64,000 nucleotides of DNA from Trichaptum fuscoviolaceum. Taxonomy: Eukaryota; Basidiomycota; Agaricomycetes; Hymenochaetales; Trichaptaceae. A program made the translations under genes and the position numbers. Shown piece after piece: positions 1-11,199 of the stretch (position 1 is the first letter of the stretch; each line of letters starts with the position of its first letter). The DNA is taken from NCBI GenBank assembly GCA_910574455.1, contig CAJSYZ010000012.1:365317-429316 (forward strand), written 5' to 3'. The notes under the pieces are model-generated. The model was not told the origin of the DNA. It made no database searches and worked only from the letters and a program-made list of their open reading frames with translations.

Positions 1-652
1 ACGAGTCTAGACATTCCGTGCTATATGTGAACCAAATGTTTGATCGAGGATAAGTAAACAGCTTCGTTCTCCTCGATCGGTAGTGTCGAGTTCAACCGAC
101 TAGTGCTTGATGTCGTCAGAGTAGGGAAGAGTGGAAGATGCGCCTTGAATGCGACTCAGCTACCGCTACAAACGGCCTACAGATTTTAACATGCAGGTTC
201 CGCGCGCGGTAAATGGTAAATCGATCGATTTACCGCCCATAGTGAGCATTACCGCGAGAACTTCCGCGCAGTTCCTCCCACTTTCCCACGTCTCCCTCTC
301 ATCTTCGGAAAGGTTCTACGGGTTATTGTAAGTTTTAGAAAATGCAAGAAAATATGTACATGGTTCCATGGGTGTATGCGGCAAGATATATTTTTTTCAG
401 TAATATTCCGAATTTATTGGAATCAAACTTGTCAAAGAGGCATACAGTTAGAAACAAGAAGTTCAAAGGGAGCGCGGTAATCTGTACGGTAGGCGCGGTA
501 AATGTCCGCGGTAGTTGAATGGAAGAGCGGTAAAGTTCGTGAAATAGCGCGGAAGTCATGGTAAAATCAACGGTAGGCATGGTAAAACCAACGGTAGCAT
601 GGTAAAACCAACGGTAATGGCGCGGAAGTGCGCGTTAAAATCGACGCAAGAT

Positions 653-1135
653 AGGATTTCAGCACCTCAATGTACCTATCTGACCCGCGTTTTATCATAA
701 TCTGACACATCGACTTATATAAATCCAACCCTTTATAATACATAAATCTGACAATTATAACGGCTATTGCCAACATTTTAAAAGTAATATCGGACAACTT
801 GCGAAATAATATCTGACAATTTGAGAATCAATATCTGACAATTTGAGTTATCTAAATCCAACCCCGGCATTTACAAGAATCCAACCCTCCAATGTATACA
901 TTTCTGACCCTTAATAGTATCCAATTCCAACCCTTCAAAGTATCTAAATTCAACCTCTCAAAGTATGCAAATTCGACCTCTCAAAAGTATGTAAATCCAA
1001 CCCCTGGAGTATTGATTTCTGACCCCTCATAGCACCATTATCTGACCACCGTAAAGTATATGTATGTGAACCTCGTGAGAATCTAATTTTGACCCCTCGG
1101 TGTATCCAAATCCAACCCTCCGTATACCCGAACCT
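653..1135. repeat. Left subterminal array of TCTGAC / CCAACC units
   Basis: Short degenerate units of roughly 25-30 bp, alternating TCTGAC or CCAACCC cores with A/T-rich spacers (for example AAGTATCTAAAT). The array starts with a stretch at 653-690 that reappears as its reverse complement at the outer edge of the right-hand array (about 3925-3962). Confidence 0.7.
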
Positions 1136-3479
1136 CAGACCTCACTCACGACAGCAGCAGCGATGATCACGATTTCCCTCCGCTCGTTTCCAAAGATGTT
1201 CACACTTCGATATCGGAAAGTCTTGCTTATCTCAAACACGGTGTGCGCTTGAGCAGCGCCAACTGGGATGCCGACGCCAACAACTTTCGTCCAGCAAGCA
1301 AGGTCGATGAGGTATACCTCGCATACATCATTCTCGAGATGCAGATAGTTGTCGGGTGCGCTATGTCAACTGGAGAACCGGAGCTCTCCTACAGCCCACC
1401 TGACTGCGACCCAACCGAAGATTAATCCCAGACCGACGGGATTATAAGTATCTTTGCGGAAACCGACGCCATTGGAGATCTTTATTCGTCCGATGAGAAG
1501 CCACTCAAAGGACAACCCCATATGTCAGTGATATTACCAGCTACCAAGTCAAGTGCTAGTACTTGCCATGGCTTGGGATGCCAGTGATCGGGTAACCTGA
1601 CATGGTATGTGCTATTCTTTTCTCTTGTTTCTCTTTGCTCACGTCTTATTACTTCCAAGGAACTTCGCAACGACAAACTCATCAGCCATTTACAGCTCTC
1701 CAACCACTCCAACTCCGCTTATACTTCGCCCATCGCGTTCCAGCCATTCAGGCTCTCTGCTTCGTCACTATCTGCACCATTTGACTCAAGTGGTGTCTGC
1801 TCGACACTACCTTCCATTCGACCTTTGAACCTCAATAGAAAGTACTCTTGTTCTCGCTGTCCGTGCCACCCGATCAGTGGAAAGACTAGCCCAGTTCTCG
1901 ATACTCAAGCACTCCAACCCCCAAAACGTCCGCTTTGTTCTTGTGCTACTCTTCGACTGATTCGCCTCCTTCGACGCTCCTGCGCGAACTGCTTAGGGTG
2001 CTGCTTCCGATGCACCCCGGACAACCGTCCATCGATTTGTCACTCATCGATCTACGCCTTTGCCTCCGCCGAGCCAGCATATCCTCCGTCACGATTCTTG
2101 AGGGGGCTGAATTGCGGGGCAATTAAGTTGTCAGCTCCACATTGCCAGTATAGCAGAGGCTTTTTCTTCAATCGTAAGCAGGTCTTTTCTTTAACCCCCA
2201 ATCGCATGCTGAACCGTAGAGTTAGTGTACGCCTCGCGTCCATTAGCTTGGACGGCAGTTCCCCTTCCGAAACCGTGAGTTTATTCTTCTTCTGGTCTTG
2301 AATACCATTCTCACCCTCAGACGCAGTGTAGGAAGTTGCCACCCAGATATCCACCATCCTGGGTCCAATCTGTTAAGTGGCAGACCACTTCTGAAAACGT
2401 GAGCGTTTACAATCTTATCTGCTTGCTATCTTTCTCACCCTCAGTCTATGTAGGAAGTTTGCCATATAGTTTTCAACAACCATCCTGGTGCAGTTACCGA
2501 CGCACCCAAGTTTGCGTCCATTGAGCAACCTTGTTAATCATACGCCTGCTGCTTCATCCACGACAGTTCCTCGGCTTTCTGACATTCGCCTGTCAGTGAC
2601 GTACGATACATGCGATCTGTCGGGCTAGTGCCAAGCACCCCCTTGTTTGCCAGTTTCCTTCCACAAGGATCCTGGCGAGCGTTGTGTCAAGTCCCGTGTT
2701 GCACGACATTTGCTACTTGCTGCTCCTATTTGAGATCGTACGTGCACCTTTCTCTTGTCTCACGTCGACATCCTAACTTCTTGTAACAGTGATCAAAAGT
2801 GATCAGCAGCCACATATCCCAAGAAAGCAAAGTATTAAAGAAGTCATCAAGAGTAGAGCCACCCCGTCCTGAGGTCTCAAGAGTCTCAAGTCTAGCAACG
2901 GAATCTAAGCGGCGACCAGTCAATCGACCCACTCATCAGCTGCAGATCTAGGCCAGATCTAATGCTGCAAGGTTTCACTAGACAGACTGCACCTAGGCCA
3001 GGCTCAGTCTCGTCGGTGTCAAGGTTGCCCACTACGCGCACACGTTCTCGCGCTCACGATTCCAGCTCTCCGCGCAAAGACTCCTCCCAAGACTGCAATG
3101 ACGACCACCGCTCCTGGACATTCTGCTCTTGCCACTCTTGCCTCGCTCTGTAGGACTGTGACCTACCATACACACAAAGAGTGGCTGGTTATCACTGCTT
3201 CGACCTATTAGAATATATACTCTATTTGTTGTAACAAAATCTTCGCTGCTGCGCTTAGCATTGGACCGCGCCTGCCACTCGGAATTCCTGGTGGCCTACG
3301 AGACTATTCAATATCAAGAAATTTTCTCTGTCTCTTCTGCTAAGTAAAGGAATCAAATACATTGTATGACAGTACTACCCACCTCTGTAGTGGGAATAGC
3401 GTTGAAATTAATGCATGTTTGTGTTGGGGGCCATTAGCTCTGACGGCGCTATACAAAGCTTTACACGATGACGTGAGAA
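1136..3479. other. Interior of the 4.6-kb element, no supported gene
   Basis: No recognisable protein was found. A stretch at 1140-1425 reads as a plausible open frame without family resemblance. At 2266-2372 and 2390-2497 there is an imperfect direct repeat of about 110-125 bp, sharing TTCTCACCCTCAG and GTAGGAAGTT, each copy starting with a GTGAG donor-like word. This may be a decayed exon-intron duplication. Confidence 0.4.
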
Positions 3480-3962
3480 AGATGTTGGAATTAAGTTCTT
3501 TTTGGGCTGGATTTACATACTGAAGTATGTCCAAATTAGATTTTAAAAAGGGTTGGAAATACATATTAAAGAGGGTCAAATTTACATTCTAGAAGGGTTG
3601 CATTTGAATACTACAGAAGGTCAGATATGGATACTACAGATGGGTTGGATATATATACTTTATGGGTGGATAGGTTGGAAATTACTTCTAATAAGGGTTG
3701 GAATTGTGTTATTTGAGGGGTCAGATAATGATAAACCTGCGGTGTTGGAAATACATTCTTTACAGGGGTTGGATTTAGATACTTTATTCTGTCAGAATTA
3801 GATACTCCAATTGTTGGATATTGATACTCCAATTGTCAGATATTTTATCTAACGGAGGTTGGATTTTACTTCTTATATGGGTTAGTTATACATTTCAAGT
3901 GTCCAGGTGTCAGATAATGGGTGTCAGATGTCAGATAGGTACATTGAGGTGCTGAAATCCTA
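3480..3962. repeat. Right subterminal array, mirror of the left array
   Basis: Degenerate units with GTCAGA and GGGTTGGA cores, the reverse complements of the left-hand units. They occur in similar density and length, so the element is a large imperfect palindrome outside its 2.3-kb centre. Confidence 0.7.
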
Positions 3963-4744
3963 TTTTGGAAAATCGACGGTAGTGCGCGGTAAAGTCGGCG
4001 GTGATGGCGCGGAACTGCATGTTAATTTTGTACAGTCCTGAGAGATACCTGTAAGTATGTAGGAGAATGTGCAGCTCCATATCATTGTATTCAGTCTCTA
4101 ATTAACTCCTGCATTACAGGACAATACTCAGAGTGTTCCGGAGTTTTAGTCTTTTTCTTTGTTTTCTCCAGTACTCAACAAATATTTGGCGCGTACAAGA
4201 TTTAGATACATACATAGAACAGTTATAATTATTTGTTTCTGTTGATATGAGCTTCATTATTTAAAACATAGAATTGACGGAGTTATTGGTGCTCGAACTT
4301 CCAGTTAGCTTCCACGTTCGGACATCAATAACTCTGTCAATTCTCTGCTTTAAATCTTGAAACTTATATCGACAGAAACTACTAATCAGGATCTTTCCAT
4401 GCGTATTCTTAACTTCTGTACGCGCCAATTATTTCTTGAGTTATAGAGAAAACAAGACAAAAGTCTAAAACATTGGAACACTATTTTGAGTCACTGTACT
4501 ACTAGTAGTAGTATAACCACAATTATATTTTGTTTGCTATAAACCATTCATTTGCACCATCTAATGCTTCACTTCCACAAAGTAGTCTAAATAGCTGCGC
4601 GGTAATGTGAAAGGCACTGCGCGGTAATGGCGCTGAAGTGCGCGGTAAAATCGACGGAACTGCATGGTAATTCCCGCGGTACTGCGCGGTACTGCGCGGT
4701 AGCACGGTAATCAGTATGTTAAAATCTAGTTGCCCAGCTACAAA

Positions 4745-6669
4745 GCAGCAAGTGCGCTTCTAAGGCAATTGGTTCACGAGAAGATCATAGTGTGACCGAC
4801 GGCTAGTGCGCACTTCCCGGACCACATCTGGCGCGGCCACTAGCAACCTCAATGAGACAGGATGTTCAAGTATAGCAGCCTGATGAACAAACTCACGTTC
4901 GCTATCCAAGCTTCGGCGCCGTTAAATCACAGACTTCGCCCAACTGAACCTGGATGCTTCCTTCGGACCCCTCCCTCTACCTAAGCGGCCCCACCATGGT
5001 GCTAGCGCCAGTGCGGTTCGAGTCTTCGGCCTAGGTTTGCTACACTTAGTTTGTGACTACTGCAGAAAGTGACTCGGTAGAGCCAGTAAGATACGGCAGC
5101 GTAGCAATTGTTTGACACAGGATAACAAGGAATGCGGTCACCGGAGAGCGTAACTCGTTGGAAAGGACCATCCTGCGACTCAAGTATGCTGAAGGCCTGA
5201 AGCGATGAGCTGTCGAGGACGCGTTTTCGTGAATTGAACAGGGGCAAATTGTGGAGCTAATGGGAGGATGGAACATGAACACGTTTCATTGTTGGAAGGG
5301 AAGATTAGACAACAGGCAAATATTGAATAAAAAGTCACTCGCTGCGCTCTATGTCCAGCAATGTCTCCATTAAATCTTCTCGCATTTCCGCTCTGTTAAG
5401 ATCCTCGCAATCCCGTGGCCGAAGTCGCTACATTCCTTCGTGTAGTATTAGCACCGACCCTCGTTAAGGAAACCCAGATCGATTGCGCCATCCACCTCCC
5501 ATTAGTCAAGGGTACTGAAACTCTACGGGATTGCCTGGCAGGGAGTGGGATATTTTGACGTACGAGGGGATTGTACCGCGGGCATTGACGTGAACTGGGA
5601 ATTCAGTGACGAACAAGACTTCGGCCGGAGAAAAGGGTAGGCAGGATTTCGGGTTGAGGGAGTTGGAGGTACTCTGTCGCCCAAGGGAACTTTGATTCTT
5701 GGAAAAGCTTTAGCTGCGGCTGCTATCCGCCGCATTCGAGTAGGCGCCGGAGTGCAACGGGAAGATGGAAGAGTGAGCCGAAGTATAAATAATGTCTTCG
5801 AGCGAAAGGCTCTGCGGTCGATAGTAAGAGGAAGGTCGGAGACGCGGCGGCGCAACCGTCCGAGCAGTATAGGCAACGTCATGTATCAACGGCACCTACT
5901 TAGGAGGTTCGAGCCTTCTCAAGCAAGTCGTGGTGGAAGACGAGGAAGACATCCAGAAAAACGCTATGCTTGTTGGAGGGGTGCAACTTTCCCTGTTCCA
6001 GTCGCCCTGTCCGGTTCTTTTATAGGGAAAAAGATGTCTTCAATAAACAAGTCATACCGAGAATACTCATAACTCACATCTAGTTTCCACTCGCCCCCGC
6101 ACCTCCTCGACACAGTCCTCGCCTCATCCCGCAACCTCACAACCACCAAGGCCATCCTCGTCCTTCCTCGTCATATCCCCCATGTTCCAAAGCTGCTACG
6201 CCACGCAGTCTTCTGTGCAGTAAGGAATTTCGGATCCCGAAGTGAATCGGCCTCGCGGGTTCATCGAGGCGCATCTGAGTTTCTTCGTATTTAGACTGCG
6301 CTGTCCTGTGAGCACACCGTGTATCCAACGAGAGTTTTGAGACGAGCTTCAAGACATGTGCATCCATGAGCCATTCTGAGTCTACGTAGGCAGACAGACA
6401 CAAAGGTAACTGTTCAGTTGATTTGACGTACGGCGCGGATGAAGCACTGACTTCTAACAGATTCAATTCTTGAAGTACCTGTAACTGCCATAAGAGATCC
6501 TATCGAGAAGAGAGACAAGGTCAATGGAAACGGAAGATCATTGGTTGTCAATACCAGTATACCCATCGAGAATCGATAAGCAAACTTACATCCCGACAAG
6601 TTCAATAAAATCTCTCGACTCTGATGCCATCTCCGCCTCTCTCCTCTCCGGCATATCGCCTTCCACCAC
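4745..6669. other. Region without a supported gene
   Basis: Several short frames exist on both strands (for example 5523-5882 minus, 5692-6072 plus, 5002-5247 minus). None shows a family motif or consistent splice structure. GTATAAATAATG at about 5783 resembles a TATA box but has no gene attached. I see no supported feature here. Confidence 0.4.
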
Positions 6670-6822
6670 TAATGCCCATCAGTAATATTCCCGCTACCCC
6701 TAGCGGGTTCTAAAGGCGTATAATGCCCATCAGTAATATTCCCGCTACCCTTAAGGTAGCAGGGTATCCTATGGCGTATGCAACTGTGTCCAGCGCCTGC
6801 CAAATCTCATCCAGTCACGTGA
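6670..6822 (+). repeat. Hairpin/CACGTGA repeat, copy A
   Basis: A 51-bp unit starting TAATGCCCATCAGTAATATT occurs twice in tandem (6670 and 6721). Each contains a CCCGCTA stem; the first closes as CCCGCTA-CCCC-TAGCGGG (690-707 past 6000). CACGTG lies at 6816-6821. Same family as the copies at 8734, 10316 and 10910. Confidence 0.75.
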
Positions 6823-7033
6823 AATTTCCTTTATGGGTAAGCGACTTTTAAGTCAATTTCGATCACATGCTGATGACAAAGGTGAGTAGACGTGTGTTGT
6901 CTTTCCTCTCTTTCTTCTCTTTCTTCGGGCTCACGAATAGACAGACACTCCTAATGGCGACGTGTCCTCGTGAGTTATACTGATTTCTCTTTCATCTATT
7001 CTACACATGTCCCTAAATTGCTAATATTTTGTG

Positions 7034-8551
7034 TTTTTGTCAATCTTCTACGACTTGACCTGCCAGGATCTGCCGCCCACCTTTGAAGACTCGCACACCG
7101 CTCTTTGCTCTCCTCCTTCAGCTCATACTCAATGTCTCCCAAGGCCGTTCGGTGCGGCTCGCAGCCAATGTCTATCTCAAGAACACGATCAAACGGCGAT
7201 GGGAGGATGAGGACTCGCCTTTGGCGGACGCAGAGAAGACGCAGCTGAAGGGTCAGCTGGTCCCTGCAATGATCGCGCTTTCGAGTCCAGCGGACAAGAC
7301 ATTACGAGCGCAGGTTACGGAGGCCGTGTCCATTGTCGCAAGGTACGATTTCCAAGCAGTGGCCAGATCTCATCAATCAGCTCGTCTTTTCAATCTCGCC
7401 CGACGCTGCAAATTATCCAACAAACGTCTCTGTTTTCGAAACTGCCCACTCGATCTTCGCGCCTTGGCATTCTGAAATACGCTCAGACTCGCTCTACGAC
7501 AATCAACTTCATTTTGAGCCGCTTCTCGGGCACCTTCCTCCAAATCTTCGAGCACACCGCCACCAATCTTCTGAATTGGTCGGGAACTGAAGCGATGGCG
7601 CAGGCTCTTTAGTGCTTCTGTCAATCTTCTACGACATGACGTGTCAGGATCTGCCTCCCACCTTTGAAGACTCGCACTCCGCTTTCTTTGGCGCTGAGCA
7701 GGGAGTGCTCACCAAGTTCCTTGCTTGGGACCTCGAGAACATGCGCTGTGATCCCGACGATATGACACCCTCTTTCCCCACCCAAATCAAAACTTCGCTT
7801 TTCGAGCTCGCCAAGCTTTATACGCATCGATACCCGGAGGCCCTCTCGTCTTCGAATACCGTACCGGCCACAGCTCTGTGGGGACATCTCGGTGGAGGTC
7901 AGAGATGTGGGATAGCATGTGACGGGCTGGTCAGTCAGGGACTACGCTTCCTCAGCACGGCCATTCGATCAGGAAACTACAAGGCGACGCTAGCGGAAAG
8001 GGAGATGTTAAGGTTGTGATCAATGGCGTAGTTGTCCCCAATGTCACATTACGAGGTGCGCAAACTTCTTCTTTCATCGCGCTCATCTTTTTACTGATAT
8101 TATCTTGACCTGCAGAACACGAAGTGGAGCAATTTGAGGACGATCCTCTGGAGTATGTCCGAGTCGACCTTTCTTTCGCAGCGTCTTCTTGGTCCAGCGG
8201 GTTGACTGCGGAGGGAACCACGTGGCGACAAACTGCGGCCGATGTCCTCCGTGCACTCGTTGCCTCAGGTTTCGAGACTGAGACGACGGAAGTCGTCTTG
8301 ACGCTGATAGGGAACGGACCGGAGGACTACAACAGGAAGGGAGACGAGGACAGTTGGAAGAGGAAGGATGAGAGTGTGTACCTGTTCATGGCGGGGCAAT
8401 TGTTGGTGCAGCCGCTCAGGTGAGTGATGCAAATCATTCAGGAGGAACAGTGAATAATTTTGAGGATCTATAGCAAGGTGTTACAAGCACGAATGGTGCA
8501 TGTTGTGCAGTTCTTCTCGCAACATGTGCACGAGGATCTACAGGCCGATTA
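7034..8551 (+). pseudogene. CSE1: Exportin-2 (CSE1/CAS) broken partial copy
   Basis: CSE1 is the importin-beta-family exporter that returns importin-alpha to the cytoplasm. Pieces of its N-terminal half are readable in order: VRLAANVYLKNTIKRRW (importin-beta N-terminal HEAT region), KQWPDLINQLVFSISPD, SIFYDMTCQDLPPTFEDS, then an exon at 8116-8420 and an end piece near 8484-8551 reading VVQFFSQHV. Several 1-nt shifts and a stop separate the pieces. GT-AG introns are still present (for example about 8056-8115), so this is a DNA-level duplicate and not a processed copy. A segment is duplicated internally (7034-7100 and 7619-7685). The copy stops after roughly half of the usual length of about 960 residues. 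Family assignment is firm; exact limits are not. Confidence 0.82.
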
Positions 8552-8733
8552 GAACTCCGTGCATCCAATTCTCCAGGTTGATGTGATTTGCTTTTTGTAC
8601 TCCTTCCGAAATCAGGTGTGTAATTTTAACATAATATAGAATTTTGTCTGCTTGTAACATAGTAGAATATTGTATGTACGGATGTAAAAAAAAAATGTTT
8701 TTTTTCTCTAACAATAACCTCACACCCATCCAC

Positions 8734-8861
8734 GGGTAGCGGGCTCTGCTGTGAGGAACTCGCAGCCACTAACTGCTTGTTCCCGCTACCCCTTGGGTAG
8801 CTGGGTATTCTTAGGGTATGCAACTGTCCGCCGCGCCCGCCAAAAGTCAAAAGGTCACGTG
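8734..8861 (+). repeat. Hairpin/CACGTGA repeat, copy B
   Basis: GGGTAGCGGG (8734-8743) and CCCGCTACCC (8782-8791) form a perfect 10-bp inverted pair around a 38-nt loop. GGGTAGCTGGG follows, then CACGTG at 8856-8861. An A/T-rich leader with homopolymers (about 8680-8710) precedes it, as in copy C. Confidence 0.8.
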
Positions 8862-8956
8862 AAAGTGCCTGTAAAGGGAATTCCTTCCTGTTAAGGAAGG
8901 CGTTCTAATCGAAGGTTCTGATGTACTATATTACTAATAACGACGCAATCTGAGAC

Positions 8957-9547
8957 ATGGCACCGTGCACTCCGTCCTCGCCATCGTTGCCAGCGCTTAG
9001 CATGCGTTCTCTTTCTTGTTCTTCTTGTTGGACTCACCTATTGGCACTCCTACTAGTAATGGCTTCGGCATCCTCTCTGACGGAACGGCAAACGATTCGA
9101 CTCTACCCCCGGCGCCTGTGCAAAGCGGCACCCCCCAGTACTGACCTCTTTGAAGATCGGGAGGATGTTGCAAGACACACACATTTTGATCCAGAGTTGA
9201 GACTGGAGAATGCAGTATAGAGGAAGATTTGGATGACCTGTTTGGAAATGAGGACGAAGAAGCAGATGGGCCACAGCACCAACGGTATGTATGACTTGAC
9301 TCTCGGATGCTTGCAATGCTTATTTGCTATGTAACACAGAAGCAGCCTCTTTCAATCCGTTGAACACGATCAATTGGACACAAAAGGTTCAAGACCCTAT
9401 CGCAGGGGAGCTACAGCACAGGAAAAATCTGAGAATGAGGAGGGCGAACCAGACAGCTCGTTGTCGACCTGTAGCATGCCGTGCTTTCAATACCAGCTAT
9501 ACCAATGCCGAGAAGCTCAGATGGCAATGTAAGCAAATGACTTTGTT
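8957..9547 (+). pseudogene. LEO1: LEO1 (Paf1 complex) N-terminal fragment, broken
   Basis: Leo1 is a subunit of the Paf1 transcription-elongation complex. Readable pieces in order are a Ser/Pro-rich start, an acidic stretch at about 9222-9270 reading EEDLDDLFGNEDEE, a piece reading ENEEGEP, and at about 9475-9535 a frame reading HAVLSIPAIPMPRSSDGN, which matches the start of the conserved Leo1 core. Frames change between pieces and a TAG interrupts just before the last one. The copy ends where the Leo1 domain would begin, so no function is expected. It lies between hairpin repeats B and C on the same strand as the other gene fragments. The identification rests on the acidic motif and the IPxIPxPRSSDGN core. 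Confidence 0.58.
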
Positions 9548-9596
9548 TAGCATTAGTGTGCTTATTGGGACAATTTAGATTATTCGACATCCATCA

Positions 9597-10210
9597 AGCA
9601 TTTGAAGGCGCTGCGCAGCAAATGCCTCTTCAGCGGTGAGGCATGTCCTCGCTATCGCATTCAAACGGCCAATCGCGGGCGCTTTCCCAAAGCCAAAGCC
9701 GAACGCCAAACTGACAAACAAACGGCCTATCGTCGGACTAGCGCCACCACCATCCAGAACGCTACGGCTACCGCCACTAGCACGGTGGCAGCGGACGAGG
9801 CTGCTGTGGACGCATGGATCCATGAAATCCTTATTGCAGGCTCTCCCACCGTGTTGACGGCGGCTCTTCCTGTTCACCGCAAGCAAAACTCGAAGATGGC
9901 CGCCCTTCCCGCCTCTGAGATGGCACCCAGAGCGCCGTTATGAGTAGGTTGTTGGAGGCTGCTTCTGCTGACTGGGGAGAATGAGGTGGAAATGCAGAGA
10001 TTACTGGACCTTCTTCCAGTGGTTTCATCTGACGGAGATATCATTATCGACACATGCCACCTTCTCGGGCAGCTGAAGTCCGTGAAGGAGACTGAGTACC
10101 ATCAAGCTAATGTATTGAATACATTCTTACTACAAAGGTCTCATAAAGAAGGATGGGTTGAAGACGGAAAGGTGAAGACGGAGAACATACCAAACACAAG
10201 TAGGTATTGA
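9597..10210 (+). pseudogene. Unidentified gene fragment between repeats B and C
   Basis: Frames at 9636-9857 and 9986-10210 look protein-like by composition: a Lys/Pro-rich stretch with KPKPNAKLTNKRPIVGLAPP, then EMQRLLDLLPVVSSDGD. They are in different phases with stops between. I could not assign a family. It may be the tail of the preceding fragment's donor locus or a fifth captured gene piece. Confidence 0.35.
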
Positions 10211-10315
10211 TGACTCCCATTCTTCATCCGTACTGTCAAGTTTCTCACTTATATGAACTTTAAAAAATAAAAAATGATTTTTTCTCTCTCTAACACTTGC
10301 TTCATGCCCATCTCT

Positions 10316-10436
10316 GGGTAGCGGGCTCTGCTGTGAGGAACTCGCAGCCACTAACTGCTTGTTCCCGCTACCCCTAGCGGGTTCTAAAGGCGTACTGATT
10401 GTCACTTTTTTCAGTCAAAACCTTATTTATCACGTG
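10316..10436 (+). repeat. Hairpin/CACGTGA repeat, copy C
   Basis: GGGTAGCGGG (10316-10325) pairs with CCCGCTACCC (10364-10373). The loop is nearly identical to that of copy B. A second hairpin, CCCGCTA-CCCC-TAGCGGG, overlaps its 3' arm, and CACGTG follows at 10431-10436. Confidence 0.8.
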
Positions 10437-10504
10437 AATGTCATGTGCCTTTAGTCTAGGCCGGCCTTTCGGTAAATACAAAGTGCCGAACTTAGGTTCA
10501 CTTT

Positions 10505-10880
10505 CAAGTTACTTAAATTGCTTACAATGGATGCATTAAGTTAATTAAGTTTACTTAAGTCCAATTGAGCCCAAATAGCACAGTCTCCGTATCCGGGTTC
10601 AAGTTGCGCGAGCGAAGCGAGCGCGGCGGACAAGGATGCCACACAGATTCATTTTCACATATAATATCTTGTATAAATTATAATCACTAAATTGGTACTT
10701 ACAAGTTACTTATATTATTCACAATGTATGGTCTCTGTGCGACTCGGTGTCCGAGAACGGGGGCGCGAGCAAAGCGAGCGCGCCGGACGAGGACGCGGAC
10801 GGCCTCCTTTCATTTGCATAAAAAAGATTCTATTAACTTATAATCATTGTCACATATGTATATATAAGAAATTTATACAT
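10505..10880. repeat. Imperfect direct repeat pair with GCGCGAGC core
   Basis: Two units of about 160-195 bp. Each has an A/T-rich half with CAAGTTACTTA and CACAATG-like words, then a G/C-rich half: GCGCGAGCGAAGCGAGCGC at about 10606 and GCGCGAGCAAAGCGAGCGC at about 10763, both followed by GGACRAGGA. Nothing coding was seen. Confidence 0.6.
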
Positions 10881-10909
10881 TCTAAAATGTAATAGAACTA
10901 CCCAACATT

Positions 10910-11073
10910 GGTAGCGGGCTCTGCTGTGCACCCACAGCGTTCGCAAATAATTTTATATGCCAGTGACCCAAAACAGATTGAACATGAGATAATTCCCGAG
11001 ACCCGTAAGGGTAGAGGGTTTTGTTTTGCTAAAAGGATCACCGTTTTACATGAGAAAGCTTTACTGACACGTG
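10910..11073 (+). repeat. Hairpin/CACGTGA repeat, copy D (degenerate)
   Basis: It starts with GGTAGCGGGCTCTGCTGTG, as in B and C, then diverges. GACCCGTAAGGGTAGAGGG stands in the position of the second hairpin, and CACGTG is at 11068-11073. It precedes the glucan-synthase fragment. Confidence 0.65.
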
Positions 11074-11199
11074 ACTTTTCGCACGCCCAATGCCTAATCT
11101 TTTTTGCCTATGTAGTAAGTACACAGCTTCGCAACTTCAAGTAGTACATCATCTTTAGACGATTGGGGGGAGAGTCAGACGCAGCTGCGCTTCGGCGGT

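Larger units (their letters stand above)
173..4736. mobile_element. Non-autonomous DNA transposon, 8-bp TSD
   Basis: The same octamer GCTACAAA lies at 165-172 and 4737-4744. Just inside, the ends match as imperfect terminal inverted repeats sharing AGATTTTAACAT (181-192; reverse complement at 4716-4727). Both ends are packed with GCGGTAA and AATCGACGG words (about 205-640 and 3970-4710). No transposase-like reading frame was recognised inside. An 8-bp duplication fits hAT-type transposases; the exact superfamily is inferred, and the TIRs differ in length by one base. Confidence 0.7.

Noticed and set aside
5002..5282. HET-domain fragment on the minus strand
   Set aside because: The words CYAAVSYW recall heterokaryon-incompatibility domains, but no further motif of the family is present.
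6690..6720. Possible Helitron 3' end (hairpin followed by CTAA)
   Set aside because: CCCGCTA-CCCC-TAGCGGG followed by TTCTAA resembles a Helitron terminus, but the base after CTAA is A, not the required T, the motif is not kept in the other copies, and no Rep/helicase gene is present.
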